A stretch of 22,345 nucleotides of DNA. Origin: Thermoflexales bacterium. Lineage in GTDB: Bacteria; Chloroflexota; Anaerolineae; Fen-1058. Position numbers and translations under genes: made by a program. Below, in pieces: positions 1-6,450 of this stretch. The stretch is from NCBI GenBank assembly GCA_016931085.1, contig JAFGFO010000428.1:1-22345 (forward strand). Direction: 5' to 3'. How positions within the stretch are numbered: position 1 is the stretch's first letter; each line of letters starts with the position of its first letter. Below the pieces are notes generated by a model. It worked only from the letters and a program-made list of their open reading frames with translations, was not told the origin of the DNA and searched no databases.

Positions 1-74
1 CGGAGAGACGACATGTCGCGCTTACCTTCCCGAAAGCTCGGAGCTTTCGGGAAGGTAGACAATCGCTCTCTCCG
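1..74. repeat. Nested palindromic intergenic repeat at left edge
   Basis: The core is a perfect 17-bp inverted repeat, 23-39 against 41-57, with a single G between the arms. It is flanked by a second pair of arms, CGGAGAGA at 1-8 and TCTCTCCG at 67-74. A 10-bp palindrome (CGACATGTCG, 9-18) lies inside the left part. No open reading frame here looks coding. A near copy of the left core arm, in the same orientation, ends the window at 22327-22345, so this is probably a dispersed repeat of the genome. It could act as a transcription barrier, but no U-tract follows the stem. Confidence 0.7.
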
Positions 75-86
75 ACAGCCTGCTAG

Positions 87-181
87 AGACCGAGTTTTCT
101 GCCTTGCATCCCCAAGCGCGCCCAGCGGCCCGCCGGCGCGTCGCGCCGGACACGCGCGGGGAAGGAAAAAACTCGGTTTCT
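87..181 (-). terminator. Inverted-repeat region downstream of hpt, possible terminator
   Basis: ACCGAGTTTT (89-98) pairs perfectly with AAAACTCGGT (168-177). Inside lies a GC-rich hairpin, CCGGCGC (133-139) with GCGCCGG (143-149) and a 3-nt loop. On the minus strand this sits about 10-100 nt after the hpt stop codon, and the first arm read carries a run of T. It may end or protect the hpt transcript. It may equally be a dispersed palindrome that happens to lie there, because the arms are far apart for a simple intrinsic terminator. Confidence 0.4.
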
Positions 182-190
182 GGCCAAGCC

Positions 191-733
191 TTACATGGGC
201 GGGTTAAAAGCTGCTACGTAGGGCAAATTCCGGTAGCGGTCCTTATAATCAAGCCCATAACCAACGATGTAATGCTCCGGCGCTTCAAAACCGATATAGG
301 CGATGTCGGTATCGATCAAGCGGCGGCGGGGGCGGTCGAACAACACGCATACCCGGAGCGAGGCTGGGTTACGCGTGCGCATGGTGCGCAGCAGATATCC
401 CAAGGTCAGGCCGGTGTCGACAATGTCTTCGACGAACAAAACGTGTTTCCCATCGAGCGACTCTTCCAGATCCTTGATCAGGCGCACCGTGCCGCGCGTT
501 TGGGCGGTCGGCCCGTAACGCGAAATGGCGATAAGATCCATCGACAGCGGCGCACAAACGGCACGCACCAGGTCGGCCATGAAAAACAGCACGCCGCGCA
601 GCACACCAACCACCATCAGGTCCTGGCCAGCATAGTCGCGTCGAATCGCTTCTCCTAACTCGCTCACACGGGCTTGAATCTGCTCGGTGGTGAACAGCAC
701 CGGCCCTAGCGGCACAAGCCAATCATTAGCCAT
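191..733 (-). CDS. hpt: Hypoxanthine phosphoribosyltransferase
   Basis: Purine-salvage enzyme of the cytoplasm that joins hypoxanthine or guanine to PRPP to give IMP or GMP. The 180-aa product has the type I phosphoribosyltransferase fold. The PRPP loop VEDIVDTGLT lies at about residues 101-110, and the flexible-loop region SRYGPTAQTRGTV follows the hydrophobic segment VVGVLRGVLFFMADLV (41-56). The length is normal for the family. The ATG at 733 is chosen because it overlaps the upstream stop by 8 nt, which suggests translational coupling. In-frame alternatives are ATG 754 and TTG 763; none of the three has a strong Shine-Dalgarno sequence. It is the second gene of a two-gene minus-strand unit behind a PD-(D/E)XK-like protein. 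Confidence 0.93.
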   Translation of the reverse strand: MANDWLVPLGPVLFTTEQIQARVSELGEAIRRDYAGQDLMVVGVLRGVLFFMADLVRAVCAPLSMDLIAISRYGPTAQTRGTVRLIKDLEESLDGKHVLFVEDIVDTGLTLGYLLRTMRTRNPASLRVCVLFDRPRRRLIDTDIAYIGFEAPEHYIVGYGLDYKDRYRNLPYVAAFNPPM

Positions 734-1136
734 TTGATTCGTCGTTTGTTCCATCGTTACCAATCACAACAGAGCTGGGTACACCATGAGGAATCGGCAT
801 GCCATACTTGGCAAACAGCATGTGCAAATCGTTCCGGTTCATCAACTTGATCTCAATGTCCGGGTATAGCTCGCGCAGCCGGCGCAGCTTGCGGTGCTTT
901 TTGGTGATGAGGGCTTGGCGTGTTGTCGTCAATTCAACGTACAGTCCCTGGTCCGGCAAGTAGAAATCGGGCGTAAACGCTTCGGTGACGTTGCCCGCCT
1001 CGTCCCACGCCAGGGGAAAAGTGGTCGCCTCGTACCTCCACGGAACGCCGTAATAGTCAAGCACACAGGCAAATTCCGCTTCGCTGGGATGAGCAAAGTC
1101 GTGCTCAGGATTGTCAAAAGGAGCCGCGTCGGTCAT
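726..1136 (-). CDS. PD-(D/E)XK-like conserved hypothetical protein
   Basis: A 136-aa protein of unproven function. The pattern SEAEFACVLDYYGVPWRYE (18-36), then TPDFYLP (55-61) and YVELTTT (66-72), looks like the core of PD-(D/E)XK nuclease-like folds: a conserved acid before helix 1, a PD, and an E on the next strand. The lysine expected two residues after that Glu is a Thr here; K79 and K80 further on may replace it, or the protein may be inactive. ATG 1136 is preferred over an upstream GTG at 1166 because GGGG lies 10 nt upstream, and because the promoter at 1178-1206 would start RNA only about 5 nt before that GTG. The gene overlaps hpt, so the two are probably co-expressed. Confidence 0.7.
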   Translation of the reverse strand: MTDAAPFDNPEHDFAHPSEAEFACVLDYYGVPWRYEATTFPLAWDEAGNVTEAFTPDFYLPDQGLYVELTTTRQALITKKHRKLRRLRELYPDIEIKLMNRNDLHMLFAKYGMPIPHGVPSSVVIGNDGTNDESNG

Positions 1137-1177
1137 ATATGATTTGCCCCTGGTCGAAAACCTCACATCCTAAGCAA

Positions 1178-1206
1178 TTTGTAACATGCTTTGCCCGGCT
1201 TGTCAA
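1178..1206 (-). promoter_or_regulatory. Sigma70-type promoter for the PD-(D/E)XK-like/hpt unit
   Basis: On the minus strand TTGACA (1206-1201) is followed by a 17-nt spacer and TACAAA (1183-1178). The -35 box is perfect and the spacing is ideal. Transcription would start near 1171, giving a leader of about 35 nt before the ATG at 1136. Confidence 0.65.
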
Positions 1207-1228
1207 TCCCGCCCAGGCTGGCTGGGGG

Positions 1229-1256
1229 TTGCTGTCTGTGCGGACTGTGGTAAAAT
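1229..1256 (+). promoter_or_regulatory. Possible weak promoter for the ketopantoate reductase unit
   Basis: TTGCTG (1229-1234), a 16-nt spacer and TAAAAT (1251-1256) lie about 60 nt before the ATG at 1315. The -10 box is good and the -35 box is poor. A short inverted repeat, TTGTC/GACAA, follows at 1267-1280. A promoter is expected here because the neighbouring gene is divergent, but this particular assignment is uncertain. Confidence 0.3.
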
Positions 1257-1314
1257 TCGGATGAGTTGTCAATGGACAATTAAGTGTGGATGGTCAACCG
1301 GGAACGGAAAAGAC

Positions 1315-2358
1315 ATGCGAATTGTAGTGATTGGCGCGGGCGCGATTGGCGGGTACGTGGGGGGCAAGCTGGCCATGGACGGGCACACCGTGACCATGGT
1401 CGACCGCCCCGCGCTCGTCGAGGCTATCCAGACCGGGGAAGGGCTGCGCGTGATCGAGCCTGGCAGTGAACAGGTGGCCAAGGTGCACGCGACGGTCGAC
1501 CTGGCCGAGGCGTTTGGCAGCGGCAGCACCGATCTCGTCTTGTTCACCGTCAAGGGCTACGACACCGCGCAAGCCATCGAAGAGCTAAAGCCTTACGACG
1601 CGCAATTTTCTCGCCTGCTATCGCTGCAAAACGGCATCTCGAACGAAAGCAATCTGGCCGAAGCCTTTGGCGCGCCCAAGGTGCTGGCCGGCACCATCAC
1701 CCACCCGGTGAGCACACCGCGCCTGGGCACGGTGCGCTCGGAGAAAAAACGCGGTGGGGTCGTGATCGCGCCGCTGACACCGCAGAGCGTCGATTCTCTG
1801 GTCGACGCGTTCAACGCAGCTGGCATCCATACCTACACCGCTGAGGATGCCCAGGCGCTCAAGTGGTCCAAACTGTTGCTGAACATCATCGGCAATGCCA
1901 GCGCGGCCATCCTGGATATGAGCAGCACTCAGGTGTTTCACCACCCCGGCCTGGTGGACGTAGAAATCGCTGCGCTGCGCGAAGCGTTGGCGGTGATGAA
2001 AGCCAAGGGGATCTACCCGATCGACCTGCCCGGCTACCCGGCGCGCCTGTTGGCTTGGTCCGTGCGTTATCTGCCGCCAACCATCCTGCGGCCAGTGCTG
2101 CGCTGGCAGGTTGTGCGCGGCCGGCGTGAAAAACTGCCCTCGCTGCTGATCGAGATGAGACGCGAGACGGGGCGCTCAGAGATCGAGGACTTGAATGGGG
2201 CAGTCGCGCGCGCCGGCAAGGAGGCGGGAGTGCCCACGCCAGCCAACGAGATGCTGACCACCACGCTGTCGATGCTCGTGCGCAACCCTGACCAACGCGT
2301 CCGCTGGCGTGAGCAGCCCAACCGGCTGGTGGCGATCATCAAGAAGGCCGCCCAGTAG
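1315..2358 (+). CDS. panE: 2-dehydropantoate 2-reductase family protein
   Basis: Predicted NADPH-dependent ketopantoate reductase, which makes pantoate for coenzyme A synthesis. The 347-aa protein starts with a Rossmann nucleotide-binding motif, MRIVVIGAGAIGG. It keeps the family's LQNG (104-107), the KWSKLLLN segment (183-190) with its conserved Lys and Asn, and the SEIEDLNG motif of the C-terminal helical domain. The ATG at 1315 is chosen because the Rossmann strand begins there and GGAA lies just upstream; the reading frame stays open back to 1186. The family contains paralogues with other substrates, so panE is probable rather than certain. Its stop codon lies inside a palindrome (2355-2381), and mevalonate kinase follows 46 nt later. 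Confidence 0.82.
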   Translation: MRIVVIGAGAIGGYVGGKLAMDGHTVTMVDRPALVEAIQTGEGLRVIEPGSEQVAKVHATVDLAEAFGSGSTDLVLFTVKGYDTAQAIEELKPYDAQFSRLLSLQNGISNESNLAEAFGAPKVLAGTITHPVSTPRLGTVRSEKKRGGVVIAPLTPQSVDSLVDAFNAAGIHTYTAEDAQALKWSKLLLNIIGNASAAILDMSSTQVFHHPGLVDVEIAALREALAVMKAKGIYPIDLPGYPARLLAWSVRYLPPTILRPVLRWQVVRGRREKLPSLLIEMRRETGRSEIEDLNGAVARAGKEAGVPTPANEMLTTTLSMLVRNPDQRVRWREQPNRLVAIIKKAAQ

Positions 2359-2381
2359 GGGCGGGGTTCCCCCGCCCCTAC
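2355..2381. repeat. Palindromic repeat GTAGGGGC...GCCCCTAC, copy 1
   Basis: Two perfect 12-bp arms, GTAGGGGCGGGG (2355-2366) and its complement (2370-2381), are separated by 3 nt. The TAG stop of the ketopantoate reductase gene is part of the left arm. The outer 8 bp match the palindrome at 10904-10933, while the inner 4 bp differ in a paired way, so the two are one dispersed family. In RNA it would make a very stable hairpin between two co-directional genes and could lower expression of the downstream gene. Confidence 0.8.
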
Positions 2382-2404
2382 CACCTGTTTTCGGAATATG
2401 TACT

Positions 2405-3349
2405 ATGATCGCAAGCTCCGCGCCCGGCAAGATCATTTTGCTGGGTGAACATGCCGTCGTATACGGCCAGCCGGCCCTCGCCGCGCCGGTGACGCAAGCG
2501 CGGGCTGAGGCACGCGTGAGGCTTGCGCCGCGTGGATCTGGCTGCACCATTCGAGCCACGGATATGGGCCGTACGCTCCGCCTGGCCCAGGCCGCTGGCG
2601 ACGAGCCGCTGGCGGCGGCTGTGCGCGGGACACTGGCCCACGTGCAAGCCACCGAGCCTGACGTGACCATAACGATCCACTCCACAATCCCCATCGCTGG
2701 CGGCTTGGGCTCAGGCGCGGCCGTGTCGACTGCGTTGGTGCGCGCCCTGGCCGCGCACCTGGGCCATGCACTTGACGACGAAGCCGTGTCGGCGTTGGTC
2801 TTCGAGGTGGAAAAATTGTATCACGGCACACCCAGCGGTATCGACAACAGCGTGGTCGTGTATGCTCGGCCAGTCTATTTTGTCAAGGGCCAGCCCATCG
2901 AAACATTCCTGATCGGCCGGCCATTCAGCCTCGCCATAGGCGACACAGGCATCCCCAGCCCCACACACCTCGCCGTGGGCGAGGTGCGGGCAGCCTGGCA
3001 AGCCGATCCCGAACGCTACGAACGGCAGTTCCGGCACATGGGCTCGACTGTGCGAATGGCGCGAAGCGCTATCGAGCGGGGTGATCTCAACGCTCTGGGG
3101 GCGTTCATGGATAGCAACCACGCCTTGCTGCAAGAACTAGGCGTCTCGTGCGCCGCGCTCGACAGCCTGGTCGCAGTCGCCCGCCACGCCGGGGCGTTGG
3201 GCGCCAAGCTCTCGGGCGGCGGGCGCGGCGGCAACGCGATCGCCCTAATGCCACCGGATGATCCCAAGCTGCACAAGCGCGTCAAGGAAGCCTGGCTGGA
3301 AGCCGGCGCGAAAAACGTCATCATCACAGGCATGGAATCCTATGGGTGA
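2405..3349 (+). CDS. mvk: Mevalonate kinase
   Basis: GHMP-superfamily kinase that phosphorylates mevalonate to 5-phosphomevalonate, the entry to isopentenyl phosphate formation. The 314-aa protein has all three family motifs: SAPGKIILLGEHAVVYGQPA (5-24), the ATP-binding loop PIAGGLGSGAAV (96-107) and KLSGGGRGGNAIAL (278-291). The substrate-site GTPSGIDNS segment contains the likely catalytic D147. The HAVVYG signature separates it from galactokinase and homoserine kinase. The ATG at 2405 lies just before the first motif; its Shine-Dalgarno sequence is weak. Its 3' end overlaps the isopentenyl phosphate kinase gene by 8 nt, which points to coupled translation and one pathway. Confidence 0.92.
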   Translation: MIASSAPGKIILLGEHAVVYGQPALAAPVTQARAEARVRLAPRGSGCTIRATDMGRTLRLAQAAGDEPLAAAVRGTLAHVQATEPDVTITIHSTIPIAGGLGSGAAVSTALVRALAAHLGHALDDEAVSALVFEVEKLYHGTPSGIDNSVVVYARPVYFVKGQPIETFLIGRPFSLAIGDTGIPSPTHLAVGEVRAAWQADPERYERQFRHMGSTVRMARSAIERGDLNALGAFMDSNHALLQELGVSCAALDSLVAVARHAGALGAKLSGGGRGGNAIALMPPDDPKLHKRVKEAWLEAGAKNVIITGMESYG

Positions 3350-4151
3350 ACTCATTTTTCTCAAACTCGGCGGTTCGCTGCTCACGGACAAGCAGCGCAA
3401 ACGCTCCGCCCGTCTGCGAACCATCCGCCGCCTGGCCAGTGAGATACGGGCTGCGTTGGCTCAGCAACCTGGCCTGCGCCTGGTTATGGGACACGGCAGC
3501 GGTTCCTTTGGGCACATGGTGGCCGCCAGGTACGGCACACAACGAGGTGTCCACTCAGCCGAGGAGTGGGCCGGCTTTGCTCAAGTGGCGGCGGCAGCAG
3601 CCCAGCTCAACCAAATCGTGACCGACATCTTTGCCGGCGAGGGATTGCCAGTCTTGAGCCTGCCACCCTCGGCCTCGGCCCGCTGCGAGGGTGAACGCTT
3701 GAACTACTTGGACACCGGCGCCATCCACGCCGCCCTGCGGGCGAGGCTGATCCCGCTGGTGTATGGCGACGTAGCCTTCGACAGTCGCTGGGGGGGGACG
3801 ATCATCTCGACTGAAAAAATCTTTGCTTATCTGAGCGGCGAATTGAGGCCCAAGCGCATCCTGCTGGCCGGCAGCACGCCTGGCGTATACGCCGACTGGC
3901 CAACGGGTGAGACCGTTGTGCCGCTCATCACGCCGGACAACCTGGCCAGGGTGGCGCCCACCCTGGCCCCCTCGGCAGACACCGATGTGACCGGTGGCAT
4001 GGCTGACAAGGTCCAACGCATGTTGGCCCTGGTCGAACAGCAGCCCAGCCTGAGTGTGCACATTTTCTCCGGTCTGAAGCGTGACCTGCTTCGCCGTGTC
4101 CTGCTCAACCCCCAGACCAAAAGCGGCACACGCATCAAGTCCATCTTTTGA
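3342..4151 (+). CDS. ipk: Isopentenyl phosphate kinase
   Basis: Amino-acid-kinase-fold enzyme that converts isopentenyl phosphate to isopentenyl diphosphate, the last step of the alternative mevalonate pathway. The 269-aa protein has LKLGGSLLTDK (7-17), the GHGSGSFGH loop (50-58) with the His of GSFGH typical of this family (H58), YGDVAFD (151-157), and DVTGGMADKV (205-214) near the nucleotide site. The His loop distinguishes it from glutamate 5-kinase and uridylate kinase; a fosfomycin-kinase-like relative is the main alternative. The ATG at 3342 lies inside the end of the mevalonate kinase gene (8-nt overlap). The decarboxylase needed between the two kinases is not in this window. Confidence 0.88.
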   Translation: MGELIFLKLGGSLLTDKQRKRSARLRTIRRLASEIRAALAQQPGLRLVMGHGSGSFGHMVAARYGTQRGVHSAEEWAGFAQVAAAAAQLNQIVTDIFAGEGLPVLSLPPSASARCEGERLNYLDTGAIHAALRARLIPLVYGDVAFDSRWGGTIISTEKIFAYLSGELRPKRILLAGSTPGVYADWPTGETVVPLITPDNLARVAPTLAPSADTDVTGGMADKVQRMLALVEQQPSLSVHIFSGLKRDLLRRVLLNPQTKSGTRIKSIF

Positions 4152-4176
4152 CAGGCTTGGCGCTCTATGTTACAAT
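4148..4176 (+). promoter_or_regulatory. Strong sigma70-type promoter upstream of the zinc-ribbon/FHA gene
   Basis: A perfect TTGACA (4148-4153), a 17-nt spacer and TACAAT (4171-4176) overlap the end of the isopentenyl phosphate kinase gene. RNA would start near 4183 and run through a leader of about 215 nt before the ATG at 4398. Confidence 0.7.
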
Positions 4177-4243
4177 CTTACAAGTCTTTAGGCCAGCCTT
4201 ATGGGCACCAAGGGGCTCAAGAACAAAGAAGAAACCCTGGCTT

Positions 4244-4344
4244 GTAGCGTGTAGCTCGCAGCGTGACAATTCCTATACGGTGGATTACGTCACGCTAAAA
4301 GCGCAAGCTACGTTCTACGTTCTTTCGCGCCTTTCGTGCGCGAA
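4244..4344 (+). repeat. Structured leader with two inverted repeats
   Basis: The 246-nt gap before the FHA gene is mostly repeat-like. A 24-nt segment at 4244-4267, ending in GCGTGAC, pairs imperfectly with 4289-4318 (GTCACGCT, then AGCTAC and CTAC). A tight hairpin follows: TTCGCGC (4324-4330), a 7-nt loop, and GCGCGAA (4338-4344). The tail at 4345-4365 contains TTCGTGG and ATTCGTGATT, resembling a broken copy of the CCTTTCGTG-type repeat seen at 9482-9560. I recognise no known riboswitch or T-box core. The segment lies inside the predicted leader RNA. Confidence 0.5.
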
Positions 4345-4397
4345 GCGTTCGTGGCATTCGTGATTTATTTTCGACATAGCCAAAGGAGACGTGTGAT

Positions 4398-4898
4398 ATG
4401 GTCAAGTGTAGTTCGTGCGCTTATCAACATCCAGATGGCACCTTGTTCTGCAGCCAGTGTGGCGCCTTGTTGTCCGGCGACGTTTTGCACACCAAGCCCT
4501 TGGTGACGCCGGAGAAGGCAGCGCCCAGTGCAGAACCGCGAGCGCCTAGCGTTGGCTCGGCCGAGGCAGAAGCGCCATCGGCTTTGACCATCCTCATTAA
4601 ATCGAGCGCCCGCCAACTCTCGCCACCCAGCCGCGACGAGTACATCCTGGGACGGGCGGATGCGACGCGAGACATCTTTCCTGACATCGACCTGACGCCT
4701 GATGGCGGGTTCGAGGGCGGCGTCTCGCGCCGGCATGCTCGCATTTACAAGCAGCGCGGACAGCTCGTGGTCGAAGACCTGGGCAGCGCCAATGGCACGT
4801 TTCTCAACGGCCAACGGCTGACCCCCTACCTGCCCTACCCGCTCTGCGACAAGGATGAAGTTCAATTGGGTCTTGTCAGGCTGCAAGTTTATCTGTAA
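4398..4898 (+). CDS. Zinc-ribbon and FHA domain protein
   Basis: A 166-aa cytoplasmic protein. Residues 1-25 form a zinc ribbon with CxxC pairs at C4/C7 and C18/C21. Residues 30-65 are an Ala/Pro/Glu-rich linker. Residues 66-166 are a forkhead-associated domain with the phosphothreonine-binding residues GR (85-86), SRRH (110-113) and N132-G-T. FHA domains bind phosphothreonine, so a Ser/Thr kinase substrate or kinase is the likely partner, but none is encoded here. A clear Shine-Dalgarno sequence (AAAGGAG, 4382-4388) lies 9 nt before the ATG. It has its own promoter and long leader and precedes atpC. The domain calls are firm; the cellular role is unknown. Confidence 0.87.
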   Translation: MVKCSSCAYQHPDGTLFCSQCGALLSGDVLHTKPLVTPEKAAPSAEPRAPSVGSAEAEAPSALTILIKSSARQLSPPSRDEYILGRADATRDIFPDIDLTPDGGFEGGVSRRHARIYKQRGQLVVEDLGSANGTFLNGQRLTPYLPYPLCDKDEVQLGLVRLQVYL

Positions 4899-4918
4899 GG
4901 TTGCGCAAGCTCAAATTC

Positions 4919-4947
4919 TTGTCAAAATGGCTCGATTGAAGTACAAT
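4919..4947 (+). promoter_or_regulatory. Promoter upstream of atpC
   Basis: TTGTCA (4919-4924), a 17-nt spacer and TACAAT (4942-4947) lie in the short gap after the FHA gene. RNA would start near 4954, leaving a very short leader before the ATG at 4965. This favours 4965 over the in-frame GTG at 4956. Confidence 0.6.
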
Positions 4948-4964
4948 CTGCAAGAGTGGGTACT

Positions 4965-5399
4965 ATGAGCACGATGCGTTGTGAAGTCGTCACTCAAGAA
5001 AAACTGATCTACCAGGCCGAGAACGTCCAATTGGTACTGGCCCCCGGCGTGGAAGGTCAACTCGGCATCCTGCCCAAGCACGCGCCGCTCATCACCGCCC
5101 TGGACGAAGGCGTGATGCAAATACGGTGTGAGGATGGGGCGGAAGAGTTTTTCGCCATCCACGGCGGCTTCATGGAAGTGCTGCCGGACCGGGTGACGGT
5201 GCTGGCCGATGTGGCTGAGCAAGCCGACGAGATCGACATCGCGCGGGCCGAAGACGCCCGCCAACGCGCCGAGGAGCTGATGAAACACAGCTTCGAGGGG
5301 CAAGCGGACCACGAGCAGGCCGAAGCGGCCATTCGCCGCTCACTGATTCGCTTGAAGGTAGCCAGGCGACATCGAGAAAGCCATCGGGGCATGGAGTAA
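4965..5399 (+). CDS. atpC: F-type ATP synthase subunit epsilon
   Basis: Central-stalk subunit of F1 that couples rotation to the catalytic head and can inhibit ATP hydrolysis. The 144-aa protein has the N-terminal beta-sandwich ([11 protein letters not shown], then [17 protein letters not shown] at about 30-46) and a C-terminal helical hairpin ([18 protein letters not shown]), the full family length. ATG 4965 fits the promoter just upstream; ATG 4974 is possible. No other ATP synthase gene is in the window, so atpC is separated from at least its nearest usual partners, or the rest lies elsewhere. It is followed 7 nt later by the mreB-like gene. Confidence 0.92.
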   Translation: MSTMRCEVVTQEKLIYQAENVQLVLAPGVEGQLGILPKHAPLITALDEGVMQIRCEDGAEEFFAIHGGFMEVLPDRVTVLADVAEQADEIDIARAEDARQRAEELMKHSFEGQADHEQAEAAIRRSLIRLKVARRHRESHRGME

Positions 5400-5406
5400 G
5401 CCGTTA

Positions 5407-6411
5407 GTGTTTGAAAAATTACTTGGGATCGATCTGGGCACCGTCAATATCCTGGTGTACGTCAGCGGACGGGGCATTGTCCTGCAAGAATCCTCCGTCG
5501 TAGCGATATCGGCCGCTGAAAACAAAATCGTGGCCGTGGGTGAAGAAGCCAAAGCCATGTATGGCCGCTCACCGGACGTGATCGAGGTCTTACGCCCCCT
5601 GCGTGGCGGCGTCATCGCCGATTACGTCGTGACCGAGGCCATGCTGCGCTATTTTATCGACAAGGCCAGCGGCAGCCTGCGCCTGTTCAAGCCGCGCGTG
5701 ATGATCAGCGTGCCGTATGGCGTGACCGGCGTGGAACGCCGCGCCGTGCACGAAGCGGCCATCGCCGCCGGCGCGCGCTCGGCTCACCTGTTGTGGGAAC
5801 CCATCGCGGCGGCCATTGGCGCTGGCCTGCCCACCGGCACACCCAGCGGCAACATGGTGGTCGATATGGGCGGCGGCACGACCGAGGCGGCTGTGATTGC
5901 CATGAACAACATCGTCGTCGCCAACTCGGTGCGGGTGGGCGGCGTGCGTTTTGACGAATCCATCATCGCCTACATACGACGCAAATACAACATGGCCATC
6001 GGCGAGCTGACCGCCGAGCAGATCAAGATTAAAATCGGCGCGGCCGTGCCGCTGGACGAAACGCTGGAGATGGAAGTGCAAGGCCGTGACCAGGTCACCG
6101 GCCTGCCGCGCACGATCAGCGTGAGCTCGGATGAGGTGACCGAGGCGTTGACAGAGCCTCTGAGCGCTGTCGTCGGCGTGGTCAAATCCGTGCTGGAAAA
6201 GACCCCCCCCGAGTTGGCCTCGGACATCATCGACCGGGGCATGGTGCTGGTAGGCGGCGGGGCGCTGCTGCGCAAGCTGGACGAAATGCTCACCAAGGAA
6301 ACCGGCGTGCCGGTTTATGTGGCCGATGCACCGATGGCCTGCGTGGCGCTCGGCACAGGCAAGGGCATGGAAAACTATAACACACTACGACGTCACATAC
6401 CGGGTTTGTAA
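5407..6411 (+). CDS. mreB: MreB-like rod-shape actin homologue
   Basis: Bacterial actin that forms membrane-bound filaments and guides lateral wall synthesis. The 334-aa protein has the actin-family ATPase motifs: phosphate 1 [13 protein letters not shown] (6-18), phosphate 2 [14 protein letters not shown] (151-164), the catalytic-Glu segment [12 protein letters not shown] (131-142) and the adenosine motif [12 protein letters not shown] (280-291). Length and motif order match MreB and not DnaK or FtsA. It starts with GTG; GGAG, located in the end of atpC, is 10 nt upstream. No mreC or mreD is adjacent, so it may be a stand-alone MreB or Mbl paralogue. Confidence 0.9.
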   Translation: MFEKLLGIDLGTVNILVYVSGRGIVLQESSVVAISAAENKIVAVGEEAKAMYGRSPDVIEVLRPLRGGVIADYVVTEAMLRYFIDKASGSLRLFKPRVMISVPYGVTGVERRAVHEAAIAAGARSAHLLWEPIAAAIGAGLPTGTPSGNMVVDMGGGTTEAAVIAMNNIVVANSVRVGGVRFDESIIAYIRRKYNMAIGELTAEQIKIKIGAAVPLDETLEMEVQGRDQVTGLPRTISVSSDEVTEALTEPLSAVVGVVKSVLEKTPPELASDIIDRGMVLVGGGALLRKLDEMLTKETGVPVYVADAPMACVALGTGKGMENYNTLRRHIPGL

Positions 6412-6414
6412 CGT

Positions 6415-6431
6415 GTTACGCAGTGCGTAAC
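6415..6431. repeat. Short hairpin between mreB and fabG
   Basis: GTTACGC (6415-6421) and GCGTAAC (6425-6431) form a perfect 7-bp stem with a 3-nt loop in the 39-nt gap. No T-run follows, so it is not an obvious terminator. The sequence resembles the GCGTATT/ACGCATTACG repeats near 12170 and 13400. Confidence 0.5.
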
Positions 6432-6450
6432 GATAAAGGGAGAAAACACG

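Noticed and set aside
104..658. Plus-strand open frame of 184 aa opposite hpt
   Set aside because: It is antisense to a clear hpt gene, has no domain and begins in a palindromic repeat region.
1186..1314. Upstream in-frame extension of the ketopantoate reductase gene with two CxxC pairs, resembling a zinc ribbon
   Set aside because: The Rossmann motif begins exactly at 1315, where a ribosome-binding site is present, and the extension overlaps the divergent and possible forward promoter sequences. The Cys spacing is probably chance.
4152..4397. Short open frame (about 4148-4363) and possible riboswitch in the gap before the FHA gene
   Set aside because: The frame has no ribosome-binding site or domain and crosses repeat sequence; no known riboswitch core could be matched by eye. 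Kept only as a structured leader.
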